DNA of 34,588 nucleotides, taken from positions 1-34,588 of the forward strand of contig CAVBWZ010000021.1 of the NCBI GenBank assembly GCA_963599445.1, in the 5' to 3' direction. The notes under the pieces were generated by a model. That model saw only the letters and a program-made list of their open reading frames with translations, ran no database searches and was not told the origin of the DNA. The translations under genes and the position numbers were made by a program. The DNA comes from UBA9732 sp963599445 (GTDB taxonomy: Bacteria > Spirochaetota > Spirochaetia > Sphaerochaetales > Sphaerochaetaceae). Below are positions 25,513-33,200 of this stretch, in pieces; within the stretch, counting starts at the first letter, position 1, and each line of letters begins with the position of its first letter.

Positions 25513-25710
25513 GGCAGTTGGGGCTTCTATGGTTGTTGAATTATAATATGAAGAGTCTCCCCCCCCCCTAGGTTTGCAAGGACGTGAATTCGGCTGCATA
25601 CTTAGAAAAAAACACACAAAGCATGTGCAGCCTCAGCACATGCAGACAGGAGGTCTCATGGAGAGGATAGACCGTCCAGAGTGGCTGGATAGGCTAGTTC
25701 GTCTATAAGG
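25513..25710 (+). repeat. Modular intergenic repeat, copy C, with a C10 tract
   Basis: This degenerate third copy of the repeat family lies in the 538-nt gap before mglB. TTGGGGCTTCTATGGTTGTTGAATT matches the G-rich block in part, and GACCGTCCAGAGTGGCTGG matches the last block of copies A and B. A run of ten C bases lies at 25559-25568, and GCATGTGC/GCACATGC (25621-25643) forms an 8-bp hairpin with a 7-nt loop. The remainder of the gap (25332-25512) showed nothing clear. Confidence 0.6.
25658..25708 (+). CDS. Possible 16-codon peptide inside repeat copy C
   Basis: AGGAGG (25648-25653) is followed 4 nt later by ATG and a 16-codon frame, MERIDRPEWLDRLVRL. The spacing is a little short. Copies A and B can be read in one frame as similar text (LDRSGWLDVLDW and LDRPERLERRVR), but neither has a start codon and Shine-Dalgarno sequence in place. 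It may be a leader peptide or only a translated-looking part of the repeat. Confidence 0.25.
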   Translation: MERIDRPEWLDRLVRL

Positions 25711-25789
25711 TTTATTTCCGTGTGTTTAAAGTAATATATTAGTTTGTTTAGTAAATCTTTGTGTTGCAAAGTGTTGCGCTAATTTTTTG

Positions 25790-25818
25790 TTTACAACTCC
25801 TTTTTCAGCGTTTAAACT
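25790..25818 (+). promoter_or_regulatory. Likely promoter of the mgl operon
   Basis: TTTACA (25790-25795), a 17-nt spacer and TAAACT (25813-25818) fit a sigma-70-type promoter. The predicted start is near 25825, about 45 nt before the mglB ATG. Two GTGTTGC direct repeats lie just upstream (25761 and 25771). Confidence 0.5.
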
Positions 25819-25824
25819 ATTATC

Positions 25825-25841
25825 AACGTCAGTGAGACGTT
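25825..25841. promoter_or_regulatory. Dyad at the predicted mgl transcription start, possible operator
   Basis: AACGTC (25825-25830) and GACGTT (25836-25841) are inverted around a 5-nt AGTGA spacer, exactly where transcription should begin. That position suits a repressor. It could equally be a small hairpin at the 5' end of the message. No regulator gene is adjacent. Confidence 0.45.
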
Positions 25842-25869
25842 TATACGGAGAAAAAAGGAGAGAAATAGT

Positions 25870-26871
25870 ATGAAGAAACTATTCGTTGTATTCGTTGTAG
25901 CTCTTGTTGCCCTTACAGCGGTCTTCGCTCAGGGTGCTGGGGAGCAGGGAGTCAAAACCTACAAGATTGGAGTTGCAATCTATACGTTTGATGACAACTT
26001 CATGACACTCTACAGAAATGAGATTGCCAATTATTTTGGAACGCTTGAAACGGACAGCGTCAAGTACAACCTTACGTTCGCTGATGGAAAGAACGACATG
26101 GCAGAGCAGACGAACCAGATCGATGCCTTCATAACACAGGGCATGGATGCAATCATCCTCAACCTCGTGCAGACATCATCTGCAGATGCCGTGATAGACA
26201 AGATTGTTGCAGCTGGAATCCCATGCGTTCTTATAAACAGAGAACCCCTTGCATATGATGCAAACGGCAACACTCTCGATGAGGCCTACGAGGGGATTCT
26301 TGCAAATCCACAGGTCTGCTACGTTGGTGCCGATGCCAGACAGTCCGGTTCTTTCCAGGGAAGAATCATTGCAGAGCTTCCAAACCACGGCGACATAAAC
26401 GGTGATGGAGTGATTTCCTATATCATGATCGAAGGCGATCCTGAAAACATCGATGCACAGTACAGAACCCAGTTCTCAATCAAGTATCTGACAGATGCTG
26501 GCTACAAGGTTGAATGTCTCGATGATCAGGTTGGAAACTGGCAGCTTGCTAGAGGCCAGGAGATCTGCGCCAACGATCTTGCCAAGTTTGGAAACAAGGT
26601 AGAAGTCGTGTTCTGCAACAACGATGCCATGGCAATTGGAGCTGCTGCTGCAATCCAGGCCGCAGGAAGAACAGTTGGCAAAGACATCTATCTCGTAGGT
26701 GTCGATGCTCTTGAGGAGTGCCAGGAAATGGTCAAGAACGGAACAATGACAGGAACAGTCCTCAACGACCACATTGGACAGTCTCATAAGGCCGTAGATG
26801 TCACGGTGATGCTTCTCAATGGAGAAAAGATAGACAATTACTACTGGGTTGACTACGTAATGGTCAAATAA
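25870..26871 (+). CDS. mglB: Galactose/methyl-galactoside ABC transporter substrate-binding protein
   Basis: This 333-residue periplasmic sugar-binding protein is of the MglB/RbsB (peripla_BP_4) type. A classical signal peptide, MKKLFVVFVVALVALTAVFA, is followed by QGAGEQ. The mature protein begins YKIGVAIYTFDDNFMTLYRNEI, closely matching MglB. Binding-cleft landmarks are DGKNDMAEQTNQIDAFITQGMDAI, GIPCVLINREP, CYVGADARQSG, the Ca2+/D-rich loop NGDGVISYIMIEGDPENIDAQYRT, EVVFCNNDAMAIGAAAAI and IYLVGVDALEEC. It lacks a lipobox cysteine, so it is probably a soluble periplasmic protein. AAAGGAGAG precedes the ATG. It is the first gene of mglBAC. The galactose/glucose preference is inferred from family resemblance. 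Confidence 0.93.
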   Translation: MKKLFVVFVVALVALTAVFAQGAGEQGVKTYKIGVAIYTFDDNFMTLYRNEIANYFGTLETDSVKYNLTFADGKNDMAEQTNQIDAFITQGMDAIILNLVQTSSADAVIDKIVAAGIPCVLINREPLAYDANGNTLDEAYEGILANPQVCYVGADARQSGSFQGRIIAELPNHGDINGDGVISYIMIEGDPENIDAQYRTQFSIKYLTDAGYKVECLDDQVGNWQLARGQEICANDLAKFGNKVEVVFCNNDAMAIGAAAAIQAAGRTVGKDIYLVGVDALEECQEMVKNGTMTGTVLNDHIGQSHKAVDVTVMLLNGEKIDNYYWVDYVMVK

Positions 26872-26959
26872 GTTGGTTTCGTCTCTTTGGATTTTTGTTG
26901 GAGGCGGGTGAGTGTTTAGCTTGCCCGCTTCCGTGGATTTTATTGGGAGTTTTGAGGAT

Positions 26960-28483
26960 ATGTCGGAATTCCTCCTTGAAATGCGTGATGTCAGCAAGTC
27001 TTTTCCAGGCGTCAAGGCTTTGGACCACGCTCAACTTAGGCTTCGTCCAGGAAAGGTCCATGCCTTGATGGGTGAGAACGGAGCAGGGAAATCCACCCTT
27101 ATGAAATGCATGTTCGGAATATACAAGATGGACGAGGGTGAGATTCTTATAGATGGCGTCAGAACGGAAATCAAAGACCCAATGGATGCTCTTAGAAAAG
27201 GGATTGCAATGGTTCATCAGGAACTGCAGCCAATTCCTGCGAGGACCATAGGGGAGAACATATTCCTTGGCCGATATCCCATGAAGAAGGCTCTTGGATT
27301 CATTCCAATGGTGGATCACAAGAAGATGTATGATGATACCGCCGCTCTTCTTAAAAAGGTCAGGATGGATTTCAATCCAAGGGAGAAGGTTGGAAACCTT
27401 AGCGTGTCGCAGATGCAGTCGGTGGAGATAGCCAAGGCTGTTTCTGCAAACTGCAGGGTCCTCATTCTTGACGAACCTACATCTTCCCTTACACAGAACG
27501 AAGTTGAAGCGCTTTTCAGAATTGTGGAGGATCTTAAAGCAGAAGGTGTTGCAATAGTCTATATTTCACACAAGATGGATGAAATCCTGCGTATAAGCGA
27601 TGATGTGACCATCATGCGTGATGGAAAGTACATTGGAACATGGCCTGCAAACGAACTCACGACTGATATGATAATAACGAAAATGGTCGGAAGGGAATTG
27701 TCCAATCTGTACCCAAAGAAAGAGAACGTCCCAGGGGAGATCGTTTTCGAAGTAGAGGATTTTACCTCCATAAATCCCAAAAGCTTCAGGCATGTTTCGT
27801 TCAACCTTCGTAGGGGAGAGATCCTTGGAGTAGGAGGCCTTGTTGGTGCTCAGAGAACAGAGCTTATGGAAGGCCTGTTTGGGGTAAGGAGCCACATCTC
27901 CGGAACGATAAAGTACAAAGGGAAGAAGATTGTCGTCAACAGGCCAAAGGATGCAATAGACCAAGGTATTGCAATGCTTACCGAAGACAGGCGAGGCACT
28001 GGCATCATGGGGGTCCTTCCAGTGTCTGACAATATATCCATCGCTGCGTTGAAGCACTATACATACCTGAAAAACGGCATAACGTTGGACTTGCATAAGA
28101 TAGATGGCCTCGTTGATGAAAACGTTCGTAAAATGAATATCAAAACACCTTCAGGCAAGACGTTGATAAAAAGCCTTTCAGGTGGAAACCAGCAAAAGGT
28201 TCTTGTAGGACGATGGCTTGCCAATGACCCAGATGTCCTGATCTTGGATGAGCCTACAAGAGGCATAGATGTTGGCGCTAAATACGAAATCTATTGCATA
28301 ATCGCCGACCTTGCAAAACAGGGCAAGAGCATAATCATGATTTCAAGTGAAATGGGTGAGCTCATAGGTATGTCGGACCGCATCATGGTCATGTGTGATG
28401 GCAAAGTGACAGGCTTCGTAGAGGGGAGAAATGCCACTCAAGAAGCCATAATGACCTATGCCACTCAGTTCGAACGTAAATAG
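26960..28483 (+). CDS. mglA: Galactose/methyl-galactoside ABC transporter ATP-binding protein
   Basis: This 507-residue double ABC ATPase of the sugar-importer class (MglA/RbsA/XylG) energises uptake of the sugar bound by MglB through MglC. The first half has Walker A GENGAGKST (38-46), signature LSVSQMQSVEIAKA and Walker B VLILDEPTSSLT. The second half has the degenerate Walker A GVGGLVGAQRTELMEGLFG, an intact signature LSGGNQQKVLVGRWL and Walker B VLILDEPTRGID. ATG 26960 is chosen because the family N-terminus (LLEMRDVSKSFPGVKALD) begins there and GGGAG is at 26945-26949. An in-frame ATG at 26912 would add an untypical extension. It sits 88 nt after mglB, and mglC starts 19 nt after it. Confidence 0.95.
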   Translation: MSEFLLEMRDVSKSFPGVKALDHAQLRLRPGKVHALMGENGAGKSTLMKCMFGIYKMDEGEILIDGVRTEIKDPMDALRKGIAMVHQELQPIPARTIGENIFLGRYPMKKALGFIPMVDHKKMYDDTAALLKKVRMDFNPREKVGNLSVSQMQSVEIAKAVSANCRVLILDEPTSSLTQNEVEALFRIVEDLKAEGVAIVYISHKMDEILRISDDVTIMRDGKYIGTWPANELTTDMIITKMVGRELSNLYPKKENVPGEIVFEVEDFTSINPKSFRHVSFNLRRGEILGVGGLVGAQRTELMEGLFGVRSHISGTIKYKGKKIVVNRPKDAIDQGIAMLTEDRRGTGIMGVLPVSDNISIAALKHYTYLKNGITLDLHKIDGLVDENVRKMNIKTPSGKTLIKSLSGGNQQKVLVGRWLANDPDVLILDEPTRGIDVGAKYEIYCIIADLAKQGKSIIMISSEMGELIGMSDRIMVMCDGKVTGFVEGRNATQEAIMTYATQFERK

Positions 28484-28502
28484 TCTTTAGGGAGTTCCTT
28501 GT

Positions 28503-29516
28503 ATGGAGTTGAGAAAAAAAGTTTTTTTAGATAAGTCCTGGGCATTGATAAAATCCAATCCAATAGTTGTTCTTCTTGTGGTTGCATCCATTGTAGTAGG
28601 ATTTTCCGTTGACAATTTCTTCTCATGGGGAAACTTTGGGAACCTTGTAAGCAACACTGCAATAAGATTCCTGATTGCGATAGGGGTTTCTGGTTGTCTC
28701 ATAACGAAGGGAACTGACCTTTCCGCTGGTCGTCAGGTAGGGTTTGCAGCTTGTCTCGCAGGAGTGCTTATCCAAAGAGGGGATTACACTGGACGCCTTT
28801 ATAAGAATATCCCAGAGATGAACATGTTCGTCGTCCTGCTGATTGTCCTTGCTGTAGGTGCCGTATTTGGAATAGTTAATGGTCTAATCATTTCAAAACT
28901 GAAGGTTCCTCCTTTCATTGCCACACTTGGAACCCAGACGATAATCTATGGAATGAGCCTTATATTCACTGATGCCCAGCCCATTGGTGGTTTCCAGAAG
29001 CAGTACATAAGTCTGATAACCGGACGCATAGGCAATGTGCGCAGTTTCAATATTCCGTATCTGCTGATTGTCGCCATTGTGTTTGGGGTGCTGTTCTGGT
29101 TCATCTACAACAAGACGACCCACGGCAAATACATGTACGCCATAGGTGGAAACGAAGTGGCCGCAGAGGTTTCAGGAGTAAACACCGGTCGTGAAATCAT
29201 AAGGATATATACCGTTGCAGGTCTTATGTATGCCTTTGCTGGATATCTTCTGGCTGCGAAGTCCGGAGGAGCCGCTGCTTCAATGGGGCAAGGCTATGAG
29301 CTTGAAGCCATAGCGGGATGTACCATTGGTGGTGTTTCGACTACTGGTGGAATAGGCACCGTTCCTGGCATTCTTGTAGGAGTACTTGTCTTTGAGGTTC
29401 TAAAGATTATTCTTCAGTTCCTTGGCGTAAACCCATACTACAACTACATCGCCCAAGGACTTGTCATAGTCGTTGCTGTGGCACTTGATATTCGCAAATA
29501 CATCGCCAAAAAATAA
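28503..29516 (+). CDS. mglC: Galactose/methyl-galactoside ABC transporter permease
   Basis: This 337-residue membrane permease belongs to the branched-chain/sugar permease family (PF02653) and forms the homodimeric channel for the Mgl transporter. Around eight to ten hydrophobic segments are visible. The family motif GISGCLITKGTDLSAGR is close to the canonical GIDLSVG, and later text TLGTQTIIYGMSLIFTDAQPI, YAIGGNEVAAEVSGVNT and AIAGCTIGGVSTTGGIGTVPG matches the EAA-like cytoplasmic loop. The ATG at 28503 has GGGAG 10-11 nt upstream. It ends the operon, and repeat copy B begins 14 nt later. Confidence 0.94.
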   Translation: MELRKKVFLDKSWALIKSNPIVVLLVVASIVVGFSVDNFFSWGNFGNLVSNTAIRFLIAIGVSGCLITKGTDLSAGRQVGFAACLAGVLIQRGDYTGRLYKNIPEMNMFVVLLIVLAVGAVFGIVNGLIISKLKVPPFIATLGTQTIIYGMSLIFTDAQPIGGFQKQYISLITGRIGNVRSFNIPYLLIVAIVFGVLFWFIYNKTTHGKYMYAIGGNEVAAEVSGVNTGREIIRIYTVAGLMYAFAGYLLAAKSGGAAASMGQGYELEAIAGCTIGGVSTTGGIGTVPGILVGVLVFEVLKIILQFLGVNPYYNYIAQGLVIVVAVALDIRKYIAKK

Positions 29517-29529
29517 CTCGTCCCAGGAG

Positions 29530-29846
29530 ATTGAGCGACAGCCGTTGTCGATGAGCTCAAGTCGCTGCGGATGTGTTCTATGAGCTTGTTGGACATTTGA
29601 GGTGTTTGTGGCTTACGAGACGGTTATGGCGGTTGAGACGCTTGTGGCGCATGTGGATGGTTGAATTGCAACAAAAGTAGAGCGTTCTAGAGTGTACCTG
29701 AGCGTGCCTGATAGTGCCTGACCGCACCTGAGCGTCCCAAAAGCCATGAAATCTAGACCGTTTTAGATTGGCTGGACCGACCAGAGCGGCTAGAACGGCG
29801 AGTTCGCCAAGAATGACTAGATGTGCTAGACCGGCAAGACCGGCCA
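29530..29846 (+). repeat. Modular intergenic repeat, copy B
   Basis: This fills the 346-nt gap between mglC and the convergent MATE gene. The blocks are the hairpin TTGAGCGACA...TGTCGATGAGCTCAA (29531-29560), CTGCGGATGTGTTCTAT (about 29565), a GTTGAGACG/GTTGAATT G-rich block (29620-29670), AAGTAGAGCGTTCTAGAG followed by four 10-nt units of consensus GTRCCTGAGY (29694-29733), then AATCTA/TAGATT (29750-29769) and CTGGACCGACCAGAGCGGCTAG. Order and wording match copy A at 19.64-20.1 kb. The first hairpin sits 15 nt after the mglC stop codon and might serve its 3' end. No coding gene was recognised in the gap. Confidence 0.75.
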
Positions 29847-29862
29847 AGTGCAGCAGAAAAGC

Positions 29863-31278
29863 CTATAATTTCTCTCTCAACAGCCTTTCGTCTCTGAAGA
29901 TGCGCTTGTAGAACACGAACATGAGGATGCTGCAGAGAAGCCACCCCAAGGGGTAGCCCAATGAAATGGCAACGACTGTGTTGCTCACATAATTTGAAAC
30001 CACGAAAAGATATATTTGTCTAAAGAGTACGAATGAGCCCAGCATTATGATCATAGAGGCTCTTGCCTCTCCAGCTCCGCGCAGGGCTCCGCCGTATATC
30101 TGGTTGAGACAGCACATTATGTAGAACGGCGATATCATTCTGAGGAACAACGTGCCGTAGCGGATGACGCCGGCTTCGCTGTCGTCTATGAAGAAACGCA
30201 CCAACGATGGCGCGAATGCAACAACCGGGATTATCAGCACAGCCGTACACGTCATGGACATCAAAAGGGAGGTCCTTACTCCGCGGCGGGTTCTGTCTGT
30301 GAGCCTGCGGCCAAGGTTCTGGCCTACGAAGGTCTGGGTCGCCAACGAAAGGGAGTTCATTGGGAGGAACAGCAGTTGGTCTATCTTGGAATATGCCGTC
30401 CAGCCGCCCATGCAATCGGCGCCGAAGAAGTTTATGTATGACTGCACGAAAATGTTGGAGAAGGCTGTGACGGACATCTGGAGGGCTGCCGGAAGTCCAA
30501 TCCTGAATATGCCTCCAAGGATATTCCTGTCTATGCGGAGGGACTTCAAACGGACGCGCACAGAGGAATCGGTCTTGAATAGCATGGCCATTACAAGTAT
30601 GGCCGATACCAGCTGCGCCGCGATGGTTGCATATGCCACGCCGGCGGTCCCCATGTCGAAGGCTATCACAAATACGAGGTCCATTGCGGTGTTGAGCAGC
30701 GCTGACACGACCAGGAACAGGAAAGGGTAGACGGAGTTGCCTACGGCGCGCAGTATGGCGGACCCCATGTTGTACAAAAGAAGACCCGTCACGCCTGCGA
30801 AGTAGATGGAAAGGTATGTGTACTGCTCGCTGCGTACCTCTGCCGGCGATTTGATCAGGTCCAGCATAAGCGGGGTGAGGGCGATTCCAAGAATTGTGAA
30901 CACTACGCATAGTATGAGCGTGACGGTTACGAAGGTATGTACGGCCCGTTGGACCTTCTCCTTGTCGCCGGCGCCGAAATGCCTTGAGATTATCACGCAT
31001 GCGCCGTTTGAGAACCCAATGAAGAATCCTATGATCGTGTTGATGATGGGGCTGAGCGTGCCAACCGCGGAGAATGCATTCTTGCCCACATAGTTGCCCA
31101 CCACCCACGTGTCCACCGTGTTGTACAGCTGTTGGAAGATATTGCCCAAAAGCAGGGGTGCGGCAAAGTTGAGAAGCAGCGCAATGATGCTCCCCTGCGT
31201 CATATCGACCTCGGTCTTTCCACGTGCGAGCAATCTTGATCGTATGCCTTTCAGCCTGCCTTCCTCTTGTTGTCCCAT
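29863..31278 (-). CDS. MATE family efflux transporter
   Basis: This is a second MATE transporter, about 471 residues, with roughly twelve membrane segments in two homologous halves. The signature is FAAPLLLGNIFQQLYNTVDTWVVGNYVGKNAFSAVG, typical of the DinF/DNA-damage-inducible branch, and later landmarks are LLLYNMGSAILRAVGNSVYP and QTFVGQNLGRR. It differs greatly from the first MATE gene, so it is not a recent duplicate. The frame is open to a TTG at 31296, but ATG 31278 with AAAGAGGG upstream is preferred. It is divergent from serC and convergent with the mgl operon. Its substrate is unknown. Confidence 0.92.
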   Translation of the reverse strand: MGQQEEGRLKGIRSRLLARGKTEVDMTQGSIIALLLNFAAPLLLGNIFQQLYNTVDTWVVGNYVGKNAFSAVGTLSPIINTIIGFFIGFSNGACVIISRHFGAGDKEKVQRAVHTFVTVTLILCVVFTILGIALTPLMLDLIKSPAEVRSEQYTYLSIYFAGVTGLLLYNMGSAILRAVGNSVYPFLFLVVSALLNTAMDLVFVIAFDMGTAGVAYATIAAQLVSAILVMAMLFKTDSSVRVRLKSLRIDRNILGGIFRIGLPAALQMSVTAFSNIFVQSYINFFGADCMGGWTAYSKIDQLLFLPMNSLSLATQTFVGQNLGRRLTDRTRRGVRTSLLMSMTCTAVLIIPVVAFAPSLVRFFIDDSEAGVIRYGTLFLRMISPFYIMCCLNQIYGGALRGAGEARASMIIMLGSFVLFRQIYLFVVSNYVSNTVVAISLGYPLGWLLCSILMFVFYKRIFRDERLLREKL

Positions 31279-31311
31279 GGGCCCTCTTTCCTGCAATCCC
31301 TTCTTGGAGCC

Positions 31312-31340
31312 ATGCTAGCAGATAGGTTTCCAAATGTAAA
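31312..31340 (-). promoter_or_regulatory. Likely promoter of the second MATE gene
   Basis: Read on the minus strand, TTTACA (31340-31335), a 17-nt spacer and TAGCAT (31317-31312) fit a sigma-70-type promoter. Transcription would begin about 28 nt before ATG 31278. Confidence 0.5.
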
Positions 31341-31393
31341 CCGATGGTAAATTGATGTTGCATTCTGTTGCGTTGTGTAGTAGGCTTAGGGTG

Positions 31394-31416
31394 ATTGCTT
31401 CGTTGCTTGAAGCAAT
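31394..31416 (+). promoter_or_regulatory. Inverted repeat in the serC leader
   Basis: ATTGCTTC (31394-31401) and GAAGCAAT (31409-31416) form a perfect 8-bp stem with a 7-nt loop, 43 nt before the serC ATG. It could be an operator or a leader hairpin. A possible promoter, TTGCAT with a 17-nt spacer and TAGGCT, lies just upstream. Confidence 0.4.
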
Positions 31417-31459
31417 GCAAAGAAACGAACAAGAAGAAAAACAATGGGAGGATTGTTTT

Positions 31460-32548
31460 ATGAAATACGGACGTACTTTCAATTTCTCAGCCGGTCCTGC
31501 AATGATGCCGGAGCCTGTCCTTGAAGAGATTCGCGACGAGATGATGAACTACCGCGGAAGCGGAATGTGCGTGATGGAGATGAGCCACCGCTCAAAGGTC
31601 TATCAGCAGATCATCGACGATGCAGAGAAGGATCTCAGAGACCTCATGGGTATTCCAGACAACTACAAGGTCCTCTTCATCCAGGGCGGAGCCACACTCC
31701 AGTTCTCAATGATTCCAATGAACCTCATGAAGAACGGCAAGGCTGTCTACATCGAGACCGGTGCATGGTCCAAGAAGGCAATCGCTGAGGCGAAGAAGGT
31801 TGGAGATGTCATCGTAGCGGCATCCTCAAAGGACAAGAACTACACCTACATTCCAGATTGCTCTGACCTGGACATCCCAGAGGATACGGACTACGTCTAC
31901 ATCTGCGAGAACGAGACCATACATGGTTCCACATGGCACACACTGCCAAATACAAAGGGCCACGTCCTTGTATCCGACCAGTCCTCCATGTTCCTTTCAA
32001 GACCATGCAACGTCTCCGACTACGGTCTTATCTACGCCGGCGTACAGAAGAACGTTGGTCCTGCCGGAATGGTTGTCGTTATCATCCGCGAAGACCTCAT
32101 CAGAGACGATCTCACGGATCTTCCAATCTACCTCCAGTACAAGACACACGCTGACAACGGAAGCATGTACAACACTCCAAACTGCTGGGCTATCTACTGC
32201 TGCGGCAAGGTCTTCAAGTATCTCAAGAACCTTGGCGGCCTCGAGGCCATGGCAAAGATCAACGAAGACAAGGCAAAGGTCTTCTACGACTTCCTCGACT
32301 CCTCCAAGATGTTCAAGGGCACCGTCGTTGCAAAGGACCGCTCACTCATGAACGTTCCTTTCGTCACCGAGAGTGCAGAGCTTGATGCTGAAGTCGTCGC
32401 TGCAACCAAGGCAGCCGGCTACGACAACCTCAAGGGACACAAGTCCGTTGGCGGTCTCAGGGCTTCCATCTATAATGCAATGCCAAAGGAAGGCGTCGAG
32501 GCTCTCGTCAACTTCCTCAAGGACTTTGAGGCAAAGCACAACAAATAA
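31460..32548 (+). CDS. serC: Phosphoserine aminotransferase
   Basis: This 362-residue PLP-dependent class V aminotransferase converts 3-phosphohydroxypyruvate and glutamate to phosphoserine in serine synthesis. Its relatives also act in vitamin B6 synthesis. It opens with MKYGRTFNFSAGPAMMPEPV and RGSGMCVMEMSHRSK, followed by IQGGATLQFSMIPMNL. The PLP lysine is K197 in IYAGVQKNVGPAGM, and NTPNCWAIYCCGKVFKYLK follows. The text is full length and intact. ATG 31460 is selected over an upstream frame extension because GGGAGG is at 31446-31451 and the family N-terminus starts here. No serA or serB is adjacent. Codon use is strongly biased toward C-ended codons, which suggests high expression. Confidence 0.95.
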   Translation: MKYGRTFNFSAGPAMMPEPVLEEIRDEMMNYRGSGMCVMEMSHRSKVYQQIIDDAEKDLRDLMGIPDNYKVLFIQGGATLQFSMIPMNLMKNGKAVYIETGAWSKKAIAEAKKVGDVIVAASSKDKNYTYIPDCSDLDIPEDTDYVYICENETIHGSTWHTLPNTKGHVLVSDQSSMFLSRPCNVSDYGLIYAGVQKNVGPAGMVVVIIREDLIRDDLTDLPIYLQYKTHADNGSMYNTPNCWAIYCCGKVFKYLKNLGGLEAMAKINEDKAKVFYDFLDSSKMFKGTVVAKDRSLMNVPFVTESAELDAEVVAATKAAGYDNLKGHKSVGGLRASIYNAMPKEGVEALVNFLKDFEAKHNK

Positions 32549-32564
32549 TCGAACGCTGGTTTGA

Positions 32565-32700
32565 GGCGGGGTCTTGCCGGTTTGGCTTGTATCCCGCCGC
32601 CTTGTATGCGGTTCGGTTTCCAACAGCAACCACCCAGGCTGTTGCGGGGCTCGTTTCTCTTTGAGAAAAGGGGTCTCGCAATGGCCTTTTCTTTTCCTTC
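32565..32700 (+). terminator. Hairpin cluster downstream of serC
   Basis: Three stems follow the serC stop codon: GGCGGG/CCCGCC (32565-32598), CAACAGC/GCTGTTG (32621-32644, 10-nt loop) and TTTCTC/GAGAAA (32654-32668, 3-nt loop). A pyrimidine-rich CCTTTTCTTTTCC tract follows at 32685-32697. Together these plausibly end the transcript, though no single stem is directly followed by a clean T run. Confidence 0.4.
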
Positions 32701-32762
32701 TTGGTCTTCGTGCGCATTACGGCGGACTACGGCGTATCAAAACTGCGTGTGAAAAAACTGAG

Positions 32763-32850
32763 GTGCTGTTGCGTCATGAATTCAACGGTCTTCAACAGCC
32801 CCAACAACTCCGTAGGCCCCAAGTGCCCTATAAGCCCCAACTTGCAATCT
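32763..32850 (-). repeat. Modular intergenic repeat, copy D (inverted)
   Basis: Read on the minus strand this contains TTGGGGCTTATAGGGCACTT, then TGTTGGGGCTGTTGAA and CGTTGAATTCATGA. That closely matches the G-rich block of copy A (19905-19957), but here it is in reverse orientation. The hairpin, decamer and TAGATT blocks of copies A and B were not seen. The rest of the gap 32701-32972 shows no gene. Confidence 0.6.
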
Positions 32851-32972
32851 TTGCTTGTATGTTTGGAGGATTCCAAAGCTTGACAGGTGATGTTCCTTTT
32901 GCGATACTTCAAATGGAAAGAGGCACTGCCGGTAGACGGTTGCAGGCTTCAAGTTTTAACCGAATTTAAGGG

Positions 32973-33004
32973 TCGCCACTAGAAGGTCGCATTTTTAGTG
33001 GCGA
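32973..33004 (-). terminator. Stem-loop over the stop codon of the small toxin-like gene
   Basis: TCGCCACT (32973-32980) and AGTGGCGA (32997-33004) pair with a 16-nt loop. On the minus strand the stem takes in the last codons of the small ORF. A T-tract is absent on that strand. On the plus strand TTGTCTTTTG follows, so it might also end an antisense RNA. Confidence 0.4.
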
Positions 33005-33096
33005 TTGTCTTTTGTGATTGTGGCCACAACGAGAATCGTTGTGAGCACAAGACCGATTATCCCAACAACAAGACTAAGTATCTCGTATGCCGTCAT
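32995..33096 (-). CDS. 33-residue single-pass membrane peptide, holin-like/type I toxin-like
   Basis: On the minus strand ATG 33096 is preceded by AAGGAGGTGA (33111-33102) with a 5-nt spacer, the strongest ribosome binding site in the window. It encodes MTAYEILSLVVGIIGLVLTT followed by ILVVATITKDNRH: a short polar start, one transmembrane helix of about 21 residues and a basic end. This resembles the small putative holin-like toxins (M-x-x-Y-E-x-L... then a hydrophobic helix) and membrane toxins of type I toxin-antitoxin systems. A promoter lies at 33201-33229, giving a long (about 100 nt) leader with GGAGGC/GCCTCC and TGTCG/CGACA inverted repeats that could hide or expose the start. No antitoxin RNA is proven. 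It might otherwise be a harmless small membrane protein. Confidence 0.65.
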   Translation of the reverse strand: MTAYEILSLVVGIIGLVLTTILVVATITKDNRH

Positions 33097-33200
33097 ATCA
33101 GTCACCTCCTTATCTTGAAGATTTGGAGGCAGGCCTCCATGCTGTCGAAACGACATGAAGCCAGAACAACCGCCTATCCGTTTATGACAGTGCCATCTTC

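Noticed and set aside
25801..25860. Riboswitch considered before mglB
   Set aside because: The leader is only about 45 nt and holds just one small dyad, too short for a known sugar or metabolite riboswitch.
30020..31444. 474-codon frame overlapping the second MATE gene on the same strand
   Set aside because: It is out of frame with a clear twelve-segment MATE protein. The product is Arg/His-rich and does not resemble any protein.
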